Numbered from the stretch's first letter, positions 1 to 7,733 are shown. The stretch: DNA of 12,953 nt from Acidimicrobiia bacterium (GCA_030623125.1 JAUXMQ010000004.1:1-12953), one strand, 5' to 3'. Made by a program: numbers and translations. The notes: generated by a model from the sequence alone, not told the origin.

Positions 1-1
1 C

Positions 2-142
2 CTCTCATGGGCTCGTAAGAAGTCCGCCCAGACGATGGTCCTCAACGTTCGCGAGGAGAATGTCCGGGCCCGTCGGCTGTATTCGAATGAGGGGTTCACG
101 CCGACCGGCACCACTCTTCGAATCCTCCGATACAAGACCTGA
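2..142 (+). CDS. GNAT-family N-acetyltransferase, C-terminal fragment (5' end outside window)
   Basis: The frame is open from the window edge to a TGA at 140-142 and gives 46 residues. They carry the C-terminal GNAT signature: a hydrophobic strand (MVLNV), an Asn followed by an Ala/Arg stretch (ENVRARRLY), then a GF turn (NEGFTPTG) and a final strand. In the GNAT fold this Asn-x-x-A-x-x-LY-x-x-x-GF segment lies near the acetyl-CoA site. The acceptor substrate cannot be told from this fragment; RimI-like protein acetyltransferases and small-molecule acetyltransferases both end this way. The next gene starts 26 bp downstream on the same strand, so the two may be co-transcribed. Confidence 0.8.
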   Translation, partial: LSWARKKSAQTMVLNVREENVRARRLYSNEGFTPTGTTLRILRYKT

Positions 143-168
143 CCGCGTGTCCTGCTGAACTAGCGGCA

Positions 169-1458
169 ATGCCGGCTGCGATACCCGACAGGTTCAAGCT
201 CGAGATGCGGCTAGGCCGCGATGGCGACATCGAGGAGTGGCTGGCAACAGACACGTCCCTGGATCGACCGGTGCTCTTGCGAAGTCTCGGGCCCGAATCG
301 ACTTCGAAGAGACGAAAACAGTTCGTCGATCAGGTTGGTGACGCTGCCAAGGTCGCCCACTCACATCTCGCCCGGGTCTTTGCCGTGGCCGAGGTGGCCG
401 GGGGCGCCTACTCGGTCTCCGAGTGGACCGGGGGTTCGACGGTGGCCGATCGAGTCGAGGCGTCGCATCCAATCGAGCTTCCAGACTTCTTACCCAACGC
501 CGCCGGTCTAGCTGGCGCATTGGCCGCGCTTCATGAGATCGAAGCCATCCATGGGGCCATCGATCTCTCCGCTATTTCCTATTCGTCGGCGCACGCCGCG
601 AAACTCGGCGCGTTCGGCAGAGAACCTCGCACCGGTGCCGACGGCGATGTGCGTGGGCTCGCCGCGGCACTCGAATCGGCCGTCACAGGGTCACCGCCGG
701 GCGGGCCGCCGCCATCTGAGCGAATCGACGGTCTCTCCAGGAGCATCGATCGCATACTTCGTTCGGGCCAATCGGGCGACCTCACCGCCTCGGATCTCGA
801 GGAAGCTCTGATTGCCGCACCCACTCCCCGCTCGCCGGTGGCCGAGCCACGGGTTGCTTCGCGGCGTCTGATCATCTCAGCGATAGCCCTGGTGGTGGTG
901 GCCATCGGACTCGTAGTCCTGGGACGTTTCGTCGCCGGGGGTGGTGAGCCGATCCTCCCAACCCCGGTCACAACTACCAAGCCCTCGGTCTCGACCTCCG
1001 AGTCGTTATCAACGACCACATCACCTGTCGGTGAGGTGGCCATTGGGAACGCCGCTACCTTCGACCCATTTGGGGGTGGTGGTGAGAACGACGACTCGGT
1101 GAGCAACCTCGTCGACGGTGACATCTCGACTTTCTGGCGAACCGAGAGCTACCAGGACCCCCTCGCAGGGATCAAGCCCGGTGTGGGTGTGACCTTCACA
1201 CTGAGAGGAACCCCCGCCCAAACACAGTTGATCGGATTGAGTGTCGGTACTCGATTCGAGATCTATTGGTCCGACGTCTTCTTTCCACAACTCGATGAGT
1301 GGACGCGGATAGCAGGAGCTCAAGCCGCCCCCGGAGCGACATTGGTCAACCTTCCTCCACGTGAGGGTGGTTTCTGGCTGGTGTGGCTGACCGAGCTGCC
1401 GCTTCACGCCGACGGGTCGTTTTATGCGTCGATTTCAGAAGTACGATTCCTGCCGTGA
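169..1458 (+). CDS. Membrane-anchored pseudokinase with extracytoplasmic discoidin-like domain (MviN C-terminal type)
   Basis: This 429-residue protein has a Ser/Thr-kinase-like fold at about 8-220, one transmembrane helix at about 234-254 preceded by Arg-Arg, a Thr/Ser/Pro-rich linker (about 258-286), and a discoidin-like beta domain at about 290-429 with the stretch NLVDGDISTFWRTESY. Every catalytic kinase motif is altered: the beta3 Lys is Arg38, HRD is H128-G-A, the catalytic-loop Lys and Asn are Asp132 and Ala135, and DFG is A148-F-G. It should not phosphorylate proteins. In actinobacterial MviN (e.g. M. tuberculosis Rv3910) the same order, pseudokinase then TM then outer domain, is fused to the C-terminus of the MurJ lipid II flippase, and the phosphorylated pseudokinase recruits FhaA. 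By gene position (just before sigM) and architecture this is the detached equivalent. The ATG at 169 has no clear Shine-Dalgarno sequence. The stop overlaps the next gene's GTG. A role in controlling peptidoglycan precursor export is inference. Confidence 0.82.
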   Translation: MPAAIPDRFKLEMRLGRDGDIEEWLATDTSLDRPVLLRSLGPESTSKRRKQFVDQVGDAAKVAHSHLARVFAVAEVAGGAYSVSEWTGGSTVADRVEASHPIELPDFLPNAAGLAGALAALHEIEAIHGAIDLSAISYSSAHAAKLGAFGREPRTGADGDVRGLAAALESAVTGSPPGGPPPSERIDGLSRSIDRILRSGQSGDLTASDLEEALIAAPTPRSPVAEPRVASRRLIISAIALVVVAIGLVVLGRFVAGGGEPILPTPVTTTKPSVSTSESLSTTTSPVGEVAIGNAATFDPFGGGGENDDSVSNLVDGDISTFWRTESYQDPLAGIKPGVGVTFTLRGTPAQTQLIGLSVGTRFEIYWSDVFFPQLDEWTRIAGAQAAPGATLVNLPPREGGFWLVWLTELPLHADGSFYASISEVRFLP

Positions 1459-2003
1459 CCAAAGCCACTGAGGATGCCGTACTTCTGGCGCGGGTGGCCG
1501 ACGGCGATCATGAGGCTTTCACCGAGATCATGAGGACCCATGAGGATCGAGTCTTCTCTGTGTGTCTCCGAATACTGGGAAACAGGGAGAGAGCTCTCGA
1601 CGCCACTCAGGAGACCTTCCTCACCGCGTTTCGAAAGGCTCACCAATTCGAGGGAAAATCCACCTTTGGCACATGGGTCTATCGCATCGCCGTCAACACT
1701 TGCTTCGACCAGCTGAGGAAGCAGAAGAGACGCCCCGCGGAGCCAATGCCCGAACATCTCGACCCTGCCGACCCAACCGCGCATGAGACGGTCGAGGCAG
1801 CGGCGCTTCGACCAGAGATTCAGAAAGCTCTTGCTTCGCTCCCGCCGGAGTTTCGAACGGCAATCGTCCTCTCCGACATCGAGGGGATGTCTCTCCCCGA
1901 CGCTGCACAGACGCTGGGTGTGCCCGTGGGAACGATGAAGTCCAGGGTGTTTCGAGGAAGACGTCTTCTGGCCAACCATCTGGGGAACCAAAACACGATA
2001 TGA
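1455..2003 (+). CDS. sigM: ECF RNA polymerase sigma factor, SigM-like
   Basis: This 182-residue protein has the two-domain ECF sigma layout. Region 2 (about 10-90) includes the GNRERALDATQETFL helix and the -10-recognition segment FGTWVYRIAVNTCFDQLRK. Region 4 (about 123-175) includes LPPEFRTAIVLSDIEG and the helix-turn-helix IEGMSLPDAAQTLGVPVGTMKSRVFRGR. It directs core RNA polymerase to a specific promoter set. I chose the GTG at 1455 because it overlaps the pseudokinase TGA (GTGA) and gives a normal ECF N-terminus; a longer ATG frame from 1383 would overlap the upstream gene by 76 bp and adds an atypical leader. The sigM symbol rests on synteny with the actinobacterial sigM-rsmA-trxB-trxA-cwlM order; sequence alone supports only 'ECF sigma'. 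The adjacent downstream membrane protein is its probable anti-sigma factor, so activity is probably controlled by sequestration at the membrane. Confidence 0.88.
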   Translation: MTKATEDAVLLARVADGDHEAFTEIMRTHEDRVFSVCLRILGNRERALDATQETFLTAFRKAHQFEGKSTFGTWVYRIAVNTCFDQLRKQKRRPAEPMPEHLDPADPTAHETVEAAALRPEIQKALASLPPEFRTAIVLSDIEGMSLPDAAQTLGVPVGTMKSRVFRGRRLLANHLGNQNTI

Positions 2004-2021
2004 GAGCATCAAAGGGATTGC

Positions 2022-2816
2022 ATGCGTAAACACGAGATCGAGATGATCGCCGCTCTCGCCGAGGGAACCCTCGAAGACGAGACCGAGGCCCGCGCCCTCG
2101 TTGCGTCGTCCGGAAAGGCTCGCTCCGAGTATGAGGCGCAGAAGACCGCCCTCAACGCCCTCGCATCCGTGCCTACGTCGACACTGACCGACAGTGAGAA
2201 GGCGGCTCTGCATCGGGACATCTGGACCCAGCTCAAAGCCCAACCCGTTGCGACCAAGAAGGCCACACCCTGGTATTTCCGGTGGTCGTACGCGGCTGCA
2301 GGCCTCTTTCTGGTCGTGGGTCTCGTCGCGGTTCTCAACACGGATGGATTTTCGGGCGGCGACGACGCTGCCACCGAAGAACTGGCGGCACCTCGGGACG
2401 CCGGTGAGACAGCAGACACCACTGTCGCCGCCGCTGGTGGTGACGAGCGAGCGGAGGCACCTTCGATCGCCGAAGACGGCGCATCGGATGATGATGCCGA
2501 GTTGGACAATCCGATCGTTGGTTTCTTCAGGCGTGAGGCTTCAAAGGTCCGTGCCGGTCAGTTCGCCACCGCCGCGGATACCGGTGGTGACGAACAACAA
2601 TCCGTGCTCGACAAGCAAGCAGAGTGTCTGCTTCGTGCCGATCTCGAGGGATACAAGGCGGTTGGCGAGGTGAGTTTTGCCGAGGCGGAGGACTTTGGCC
2701 TCGACCCCGATACGTCCTATCTGGTTGCCGTCCCGACGGCTGAGCAGTTGGGCGAGGACACCCCCATCGCTTTCGTCGAAGCAGCGACGTGTTCCCTGGC
2801 GCACACCGACGAATGA
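2022..2816 (+). CDS. Single-pass membrane anti-sigma factor, probable partner of the upstream ECF sigma
   Basis: This 264-residue protein has a helical cytoplasmic N-terminus (about 1-75, HEIEMIAALAEGTLEDETEARA) of the kind used by anti-sigma domains to bind sigma regions 2 and 4. One transmembrane helix (about 89-106) follows, preceded by basic and aromatic residues, then an acidic, Ala/Asp/Glu-rich extracytoplasmic part (about 107-264). The HxxxCxxC zinc motif of ZAS anti-sigma factors is absent. The only two cysteines, C202 and C257, both lie outside the membrane and could form a disulfide. It starts 18 bp after the sigma stop, consistent with co-expression, with a weak AAAGGG upstream of the ATG. 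It occupies the position of M. tuberculosis Rv3912 (rsmA). The partner assignment rests on synteny and topology, not on a recognised family motif. Release by regulated proteolysis or by a redox or envelope signal would be typical but is not visible here. Confidence 0.72.
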   Translation: MRKHEIEMIAALAEGTLEDETEARALVASSGKARSEYEAQKTALNALASVPTSTLTDSEKAALHRDIWTQLKAQPVATKKATPWYFRWSYAAAGLFLVVGLVAVLNTDGFSGGDDAATEELAAPRDAGETADTTVAAAGGDERAEAPSIAEDGASDDDAELDNPIVGFFRREASKVRAGQFATAADTGGDEQQSVLDKQAECLLRADLEGYKAVGEVSFAEAEDFGLDPDTSYLVAVPTAEQLGEDTPIAFVEAATCSLAHTDE

Positions 2817-2896
2817 AGTATTTGCCGTAGGTCACTCACCCCTGGGAATACGCGATGGACCTGGCGATCAACTGTTCGATAGGCTCCGGTTCCCAA

Positions 2897-2902
2897 TATG
2901 TT
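2897..2902 (+). promoter_or_regulatory. Weak candidate -10 element upstream of the cyclase gene
   Basis: TATGTT lies 12 nt before the ATG at 2915 inside the 98-bp spacer after the anti-sigma gene. No Shine-Dalgarno sequence precedes the ATG. A second hexamer, TAGGCT at 2880-2885, is an alternative. The rest of the spacer shows no hairpin or other structure I can support. Confidence 0.2.
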
Positions 2903-2914
2903 CCACCTGTCTGA

Positions 2915-5900
2915 ATGATCACATGTAGTTCTTGCGGAACCGAGAATCCAGCCGACCACTCCTTCTGCTCGAATTGTGGGAGTGCCCTGGGTCGATCTTG
3001 CTCGAACTGTGGCACGGTCAACGAATCCTCAAACAAGTTCTGCTTCAACTGTGGCAATACTCTCGAGGATTCGTCCATCTCGGCGAGTCCCACGACCGAT
3101 TCCATTCGCGATCAGGGTGAACGGCGTCTGGTGTCCGTCGTGTTTGCCGATTTAGTCGGGTACACCTCGCTCTCCGAGGGGAGGGATCCCGAAGACCTAC
3201 GTTCGATGCTCACCGACTACTACGACCGGTGTCGAGAGATAATCGATCGCTACGGGGGTGTGACCGACAAGTTCATCGGGGACGCCGTGATGGGCGTTTT
3301 CGGAGCCGACGCAGCCCATGAGGATGACGCCGAGAGAGCTACTCGCACAGCCCTCGAACTGGTGAACATGGTGCAGGGTCTCGGTGGCGACGTTGGAATG
3401 CCCGGCCTGGATGCGAGAGCCGGTGTCATGTCGGGCGAGGCCTCTGTCGGATCAGGGGGGAATGAACACGGCCTTGTGGTTGGCGACCTGGTCAACACAG
3501 CCTCGCGTCTCCAGTCGATCGCTCCACCGGGTGGGGTGTATGTAGGCGAGTCCACTCGAGACCTCGTTGGGATGACGGTCGAATTCGCCGCTGTCGGCGA
3601 TCAGAAGGTGAAAGGCAAAGAGTTGTCGGTTACCGCATTCAACGCGGTCCGGGTTGTTGCCCTCTCTCAGTCCAAGCGAGGCGGTGAGTTGGTCGAAGGG
3701 CCATTTGTCGGTCGGGACGACGAGCTCCGACTCCTCAAAGACCAGCTACATGCCACCGGTCGTGAGCAGCGGGCACGAATGGTGTCCATCATCGGGGAGG
3801 GTGGCATCGGGAAGACCCGGCTGTCCCAGGAGCTACTGAGGTATATCGACGGTATCGCCGAGATCGTCTACTACCACAACGGCCGATCGCCGGCTTATGG
3901 AGAGGGAATCACTTTTTGGGCCCTCGGGGAGATGATCCGGCAGCGAGCCGGGATCACCGAGGGTGAAGATGCTGCCAAGGCCCGGATGAAACTGCGGACG
4001 ACCGTTGCGGAGTTCGCCCCCGACGAAGAAGACCAAAGATGGATCGAGCCCAGGCTGGCAGCACTCATCGGCATAGCCGAGATGCCACAAGGAGATCGTT
4101 CCGAGTTGTACGCGGCTCTTCGCACCTTTTTCCAGAGAATCGCTGAGCAAGGGACGGTTCTCATGGTGTTCGAGGACCTCCATTGGGCCGATGAGGGTTT
4201 GTTGGATTTCGTCGAGGAGTTGGTGGAGAGAAGCACTCAGAGTCCGATACTGGTGCTGGCATTGGCCCGCCCCGAGCTGGTCGATAGGCGTTCGGATTGG
4301 GGCACAACTCGACGCCGTTCTCTGCTGATGCATCTCAGTCGTCTCGACGAGAATGCAATGAAGGACCTGGTGACAGGATTGGCACCGGGAATCCCTGATG
4401 CCGTGGTTGGGCGCATCGCCGAGCGAACGGCGGGTGTTCCGCTTCACGCCGTCGAGTTCGTCCGGATGCTCATCAACTCGGGCCGACTGGTTGACGCTGA
4501 CGATGGATACGAGTTGGTCGGCGACCCCGGCGAGTTGGCAATACCGGACAGTGTCAGCGCCATAATCGGAGCACGACTCGATCGTCTGGGACCCGATGAG
4601 GTCGCGGTGATCCAGGACGCTTCGGTGCTCGGACTTTCATTCACCATGGGTGGGATTGCGGACATGGCTGAGGCGGCGCCCGAGAAGTTGGAAGAGACCC
4701 TGATGTCGTTGGTTCGAATCGACATTCTCGAATTGGATGAAGATCCTCGGTCACCTGAACGTGGACAGTATCGATTTGTGCAGAGTCTGATCCGCGAGGT
4801 TGCCTACGGTCGTCTACCGAAGTCTGAGCGGGTGAAGCGTCACCTCGAAGTCGCCCGTCGAACGGAGTTACTCGACGATCCGGAGTTGGCCGGAGTGGTT
4901 GCGAGTCATTACGCCAATGCAGCTGCTGCAGATCCCGGCAACAAGGATCTGATGGACCGGGCCCGGGGATCCATTATCGCTTCGGCGGAGCGGGCGCGAG
5001 CATTGCGGTCCGACTTGCAGGCCGTTTCCCTATATCAGCACGCAATCGAACTTACTTCGGACGAAGCGGAGATAGCCAGGTTGAAGATGGAGTTGTCCGT
5101 TTGCCTCGAGACCTCCGGAAGGGAGGACCTGGCGTATGAAATGGGCTTCGAGGCCCTCCAGTACTACAGGGAGAGTGGTGATGTCCAGGGCATCGCCGCC
5201 GCTGCCACGTGCCTCGCCCACGCCTTTGCCGGAAACTTCAATGCAGCCCGGGCGCTGGAGACCATCCTGCCGGCATACGAAGCGACACCTCACATCGACG
5301 ATGAGGCGTGGGCCCGGCTGGCCAGCGAGACATCAAGGGCCCTGGCCCTCACCCATCGGTATGCCGAGGCGATCGAGGTTGCTGATCACGTACTCCCACT
5401 TCTAGAGCAACTAGACATGGTCGAGGAGCTACTCGACACCCTCAACAACAAGGCCATGTCGCTGATGCAGGGTGGACGCAGTGTTGAGAGCGTCGCTCTT
5501 TTCAGGGGCATCGCTGATGTGGCCGCCGATCGTGGCCTATTGAATGCAGAGATACGGGCAATCAACAATCTCAATGCGTCGACGCTGGCCGATAATCAGA
5601 TCTCCAGTAGGTTCGAAGAGCTGAATCGCTTGATCAACAAGTCAGGCAACATCGCCTGGCAAGTCAGAATGCTCTTCTTTGACTCGTTGACCAGGTTCAA
5701 TGAGGGTGACCTCGAGAAGGCCTTCTCGCTGGTCGAAGCCGGTGAGCGACTTGACCTCTCCGAATTCTGGGTGACTGCCTTCGAGTGCAATCGGTTCTGG
5801 TTCGAACAAACACGAGACGGTGTGGATCCGGTCAAGCACTCCCGCGTTCTTGAAGTATCCGACACATATCTCCGAAGCGAGGATCCACAAGTCATCGCTG

Positions 5901-6406
5901 CAGGGTTCGAGATCCGTGCCAACGCGATGTACCTCCAGGGAGAGTTTGAGAGTGTGGTCACGCAGGCGATCGAAGGTGAGATAGACCCGTTTGGCTATCC
6001 CGATCCACTGGAGACGGCTATGGGGAGCGTCGGCATTATTGGAGATATCGACAACGCCAAGAGGCTTCTAGCCCGGCTTGAAGCGCTAGATTCGAAAGGC
6101 CGAGCACTCGATGGGCTCCGTCAGTTCGGGACGATGGTTGTGTCAGCTCTGGATGGTGACGTCGAATTGGCCCTTGTGGCCCGGGGCAGGATGCTGGAAC
6201 TCTGGTCGACGACCATGCCGCCTCTGTCCCGGGCGCATGCGGATGCAGTCACAGCGGCGGTTCTGCCTTTCGATCACCCCGAGGCTGTCGGGGCCGCGGC
6301 GAAGGCTCTAGATTTCTTCACGACTCGCGGATACCAGGCCTACCTCACCATCTACGAGGAAGTGTTCAGCCGGTATCAGTCGGAATCTGGTGAGGTCGCG
6401 GTCTAA
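2915..6406 (+). CDS. Zinc-ribbon / class III adenylate cyclase / AAA-STAND ATPase / helical-repeat regulator
   Basis: This 1163-residue multidomain protein has no signal peptide or TM segment and is probably cytoplasmic. Domains in order: two zinc ribbons (Cys 4/7/18/21 and 29/32/43/46); a class III nucleotidyl cyclase domain (about 70-235) with metal-binding Asp79 (FADLVG) and Asp123 (KFIGD), Lys119 and Asp191 as the adenine-specificity pair, and Asn194 and Arg198 in DLVNTASR; then an AAA_16/STAND ATPase (about 262-500) with Walker A GEGGIGKT at 294-301 and Walker B LMVFED ending at 420-421. The remaining 500 or so residues are helical and TPR-like. All catalytic residues for ATP-to-cAMP conversion are present. 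Cyclase-AAA-TPR proteins of this architecture are frequent in actinobacteria and mycobacteria, but their ligands are mostly unknown. The gene lies between the anti-sigma gene and trxB, positions that are neighbours in mycobacteria. The ATG has no Shine-Dalgarno sequence. Confidence 0.9.
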   Translation: MITCSSCGTENPADHSFCSNCGSALGRSCSNCGTVNESSNKFCFNCGNTLEDSSISASPTTDSIRDQGERRLVSVVFADLVGYTSLSEGRDPEDLRSMLTDYYDRCREIIDRYGGVTDKFIGDAVMGVFGADAAHEDDAERATRTALELVNMVQGLGGDVGMPGLDARAGVMSGEASVGSGGNEHGLVVGDLVNTASRLQSIAPPGGVYVGESTRDLVGMTVEFAAVGDQKVKGKELSVTAFNAVRVVALSQSKRGGELVEGPFVGRDDELRLLKDQLHATGREQRARMVSIIGEGGIGKTRLSQELLRYIDGIAEIVYYHNGRSPAYGEGITFWALGEMIRQRAGITEGEDAAKARMKLRTTVAEFAPDEEDQRWIEPRLAALIGIAEMPQGDRSELYAALRTFFQRIAEQGTVLMVFEDLHWADEGLLDFVEELVERSTQSPILVLALARPELVDRRSDWGTTRRRSLLMHLSRLDENAMKDLVTGLAPGIPDAVVGRIAERTAGVPLHAVEFVRMLINSGRLVDADDGYELVGDPGELAIPDSVSAIIGARLDRLGPDEVAVIQDASVLGLSFTMGGIADMAEAAPEKLEETLMSLVRIDILELDEDPRSPERGQYRFVQSLIREVAYGRLPKSERVKRHLEVARRTELLDDPELAGVVASHYANAAAADPGNKDLMDRARGSIIASAERARALRSDLQAVSLYQHAIELTSDEAEIARLKMELSVCLETSGREDLAYEMGFEALQYYRESGDVQGIAAAATCLAHAFAGNFNAARALETILPAYEATPHIDDEAWARLASETSRALALTHRYAEAIEVADHVLPLLEQLDMVEELLDTLNNKAMSLMQGGRSVESVALFRGIADVAADRGLLNAEIRAINNLNASTLADNQISSRFEELNRLINKSGNIAWQVRMLFFDSLTRFNEGDLEKAFSLVEAGERLDLSEFWVTAFECNRFWFEQTRDGVDPVKHSRVLEVSDTYLRSEDPQVIAAGFEIRANAMYLQGEFESVVTQAIEGEIDPFGYPDPLETAMGSVGIIGDIDNAKRLLARLEALDSKGRALDGLRQFGTMVVSALDGDVELALVARGRMLELWSTTMPPLSRAHADAVTAAVLPFDHPEAVGAAAKALDFFTTRGYQAYLTIYEEVFSRYQSESGEVAV

Positions 6407-6486
6407 TAACCGTTCGCGGTCTGAAGGCGGGTGAATCCCTTTCTCGAATGAGACAGGACGAAATACCGTCCCAGGGACCATAGAAC

Positions 6487-6492
6487 TAGCCT
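6487..6492 (+). promoter_or_regulatory. Candidate -10 element for near-leaderless small membrane protein / trxB transcript
   Basis: TAGCCT lies 9 nt before the ATG at 6502, the same spacing as the TAAGAT before cwlM, and again no Shine-Dalgarno sequence is present. The 95-bp gap after the cyclase gene leaves room for a promoter driving the small membrane gene and trxB. No clear -35 is visible. Confidence 0.33.
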
Positions 6493-6501
6493 GACGAGAA
6501 C

Positions 6502-6777
6502 ATGCACGAATACGCCATCAAATTCGCTGAACTCCTCGAGCAGGTTGCACAGAAAGTCCGGGCAATGACCGTCGACCGTGTCGCCTATGGCATCAAGCTC
6601 ACCGGACTGGGAATCCTGACGCTGGCAATGGCGTTGACAGCGTTGATATTCCTGTTGTGGGCAATCTTCGGAGCACTGGAGATCCCGCTCACCACCGCAG
6701 GAGCGTTCGCTGTCCTGGGAGCTTTGCTTCTTGGAGTGGGCGGCTACTTCTGGTTCAAGAGGGTCGAGGAAGAATGA
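6502..6777 (+). CDS. Small two-helix membrane protein coupled to trxB
   Basis: This 91-residue protein has an amphipathic charged N-terminus (about 1-28), two hydrophobic helices (about 33-55 and 63-84) joined by a short turn containing a Pro, and an acidic/basic tail (KRVEEE). The hairpin layout is reminiscent of small holin-like or DUF-type membrane proteins, but I do not recognise a specific family. Its stop TGA overlaps the trxB ATG (ATGA), so translation of the two is probably coupled, and the GAGGAAG needed by trxB lies in its last codons. A membrane anchor or partner for the thioredoxin system is possible but unproven. No Shine-Dalgarno sequence precedes its own ATG; a -10-like TAGCCT sits 9 nt upstream instead. 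Confidence 0.75.
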   Translation: MHEYAIKFAELLEQVAQKVRAMTVDRVAYGIKLTGLGILTLAMALTALIFLLWAIFGALEIPLTTAGAFAVLGALLLGVGGYFWFKRVEEE

Positions 6778-7700
6778 TGCATGAAAAGTTGGTGATTATC
6801 GGATCAGGCCCGGCAGGTCTCACCGCAGCGCTATACGCGGCGCGCGCCGATCTGAATCCGATCGTCTTTGAGGGCCTGCTCGCCGGTGGTCAACTCATGA
6901 TCACGACCGACGTCGAGAACTATCCGGGGTTTCCTGACGGGATCCTAGGGCCAGAGCTGATGGACCAGTTTCGAAAGCAGGCCGAGAAATTCGGAACAAG
7001 GCTCCATCAAGTCGATGTGACCGAAGTCGACTTCTCCACGAGACCCTTCAGGATCAACGTCGGGGCCGACGAGTACACAGCCGACGCCGTCATCATCGCC
7101 ACGGGTGCCTCAGCAACATGGCTCGGTGTCCCGGGTGAGGAGAAGCTCACCGGCAAGGGGGTCTCCGCATGTGCAACCTGTGACGGGTTCTTCTTCCGGG
7201 ATAAGGAACTGATTGTCGTCGGTGGCGGAGACACCGCCATGGAAGAGGCCTTGTTCCTGACCAAATTCGCCTCCAAAGTTACGATCGTGCATCGACGCGA
7301 TGAGTTGCGGGCCTCCAAGATCATGGCCGCTCGCGCTGAAGCGAGCGACCAGATCGAGATGAGGTGGAACTCGATCGTGACTGAGATCCATGGTGACGAT
7401 CTCGTCTCCGGAGTGACCCTCGAGGACACCGTTACCGGGGAGTCCTCGGAGATGGCGATCGATGGCGTGTTCGTTGCGATCGGACACAAGCCCACGACCA
7501 ACCTCTTCTTGGACAAGCTGGACCTCGACGAAAACGGTTATCTAATAATCGCAGACAGCGGCGGAACACGCACCTCGGTCGAAGGCGTCTTTGCTGCTGG
7601 TGACGTTGCCGACCACGTATACCGCCAAGCTGTGACGGCGGCGGGAACAGGCTGTATGGCTGCCATCGATGCCGAACGATGGCTGGCACACCAGGAATGA
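6774..7700 (+). CDS. trxB: Thioredoxin-disulfide reductase (NADPH)
   Basis: This 308-residue protein, the usual length for low-molecular-weight TrxR, is an FAD flavoenzyme that passes electrons from NADPH to thioredoxin. The FAD-binding GSGPAG is at 10-15, the ENYPGFPDG segment follows, the redox-active CATC is at C133-C136, the NADPH-binding motif VVGGGDTAMEEA comes next, and the C-terminal FAD motif GVFAAGDV closes the protein. The ATG at 6774 overlaps the upstream TGA and has GAGGAAG just before it; a second in-frame ATG is at 6777. The frame remains open to an ATG at 6657, but that extension lies inside the preceding gene and reads as non-conserved Arg/Ser-rich sequence. With trxA 51 bp downstream it forms a complete thioredoxin system. 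Confidence 0.97.
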   Translation: MMHEKLVIIGSGPAGLTAALYAARADLNPIVFEGLLAGGQLMITTDVENYPGFPDGILGPELMDQFRKQAEKFGTRLHQVDVTEVDFSTRPFRINVGADEYTADAVIIATGASATWLGVPGEEKLTGKGVSACATCDGFFFRDKELIVVGGGDTAMEEALFLTKFASKVTIVHRRDELRASKIMAARAEASDQIEMRWNSIVTEIHGDDLVSGVTLEDTVTGESSEMAIDGVFVAIGHKPTTNLFLDKLDLDENGYLIIADSGGTRTSVEGVFAAGDVADHVYRQAVTAAGTGCMAAIDAERWLAHQE

Positions 7701-7701
7701 C

Positions 7702-7730
7702 CTATCAGTGAGTCAGGTTCACTGAGGTAG
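7702..7730 (+). other. Imperfect stem-loop in the trxB-trxA spacer
   Basis: TCAGTGA at 7705-7711 pairs with TCACTGA at 7719-7725 around a 7-nt loop. The outer bases CTA (7702-7704) can pair with TAG (7728-7730) if GG at 7726-7727 bulges out. It begins two bases after the trxB stop and ends just before the trxA Shine-Dalgarno region. No U-tract follows, so it is not a standard terminator. It could be an mRNA processing or stability element, or a dyad operator. Confidence 0.4.
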
Positions 7731-7733
7731 ACC

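Noticed and set aside
1422..2243. Long minus-strand frame (273 codons) opposite the sigma factor and anti-sigma genes
   Set aside because: It spans two well-supported + strand genes, has no recognisable domain, and is explained by codon bias of the real genes.
2836..3105. Minus-strand frame with a repeated PQFEQ-like pattern
   Set aside because: The pattern is the shadow of the repeated zinc-ribbon CSNCG codons on the + strand.
6409..6420. ACCG-TTCG-CGGT hairpin after the cyclase stop as a terminator
   Set aside because: The stem is only 4 bp and no U-tract follows; the UUCG loop alone is not enough.
6396..6422. 9-bp direct repeat (TCGCGGTCT) at the cyclase gene end
   Set aside because: A single short repeat with no flanking mobile-element features; expected by chance or a small local duplication.
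6657..6773. N-terminal extension of trxB
   Set aside because: It lies out of frame inside the small membrane gene, and its translation is non-conserved. The ATG at 6774 gives a standard TrxB start with a ribosome-binding site.
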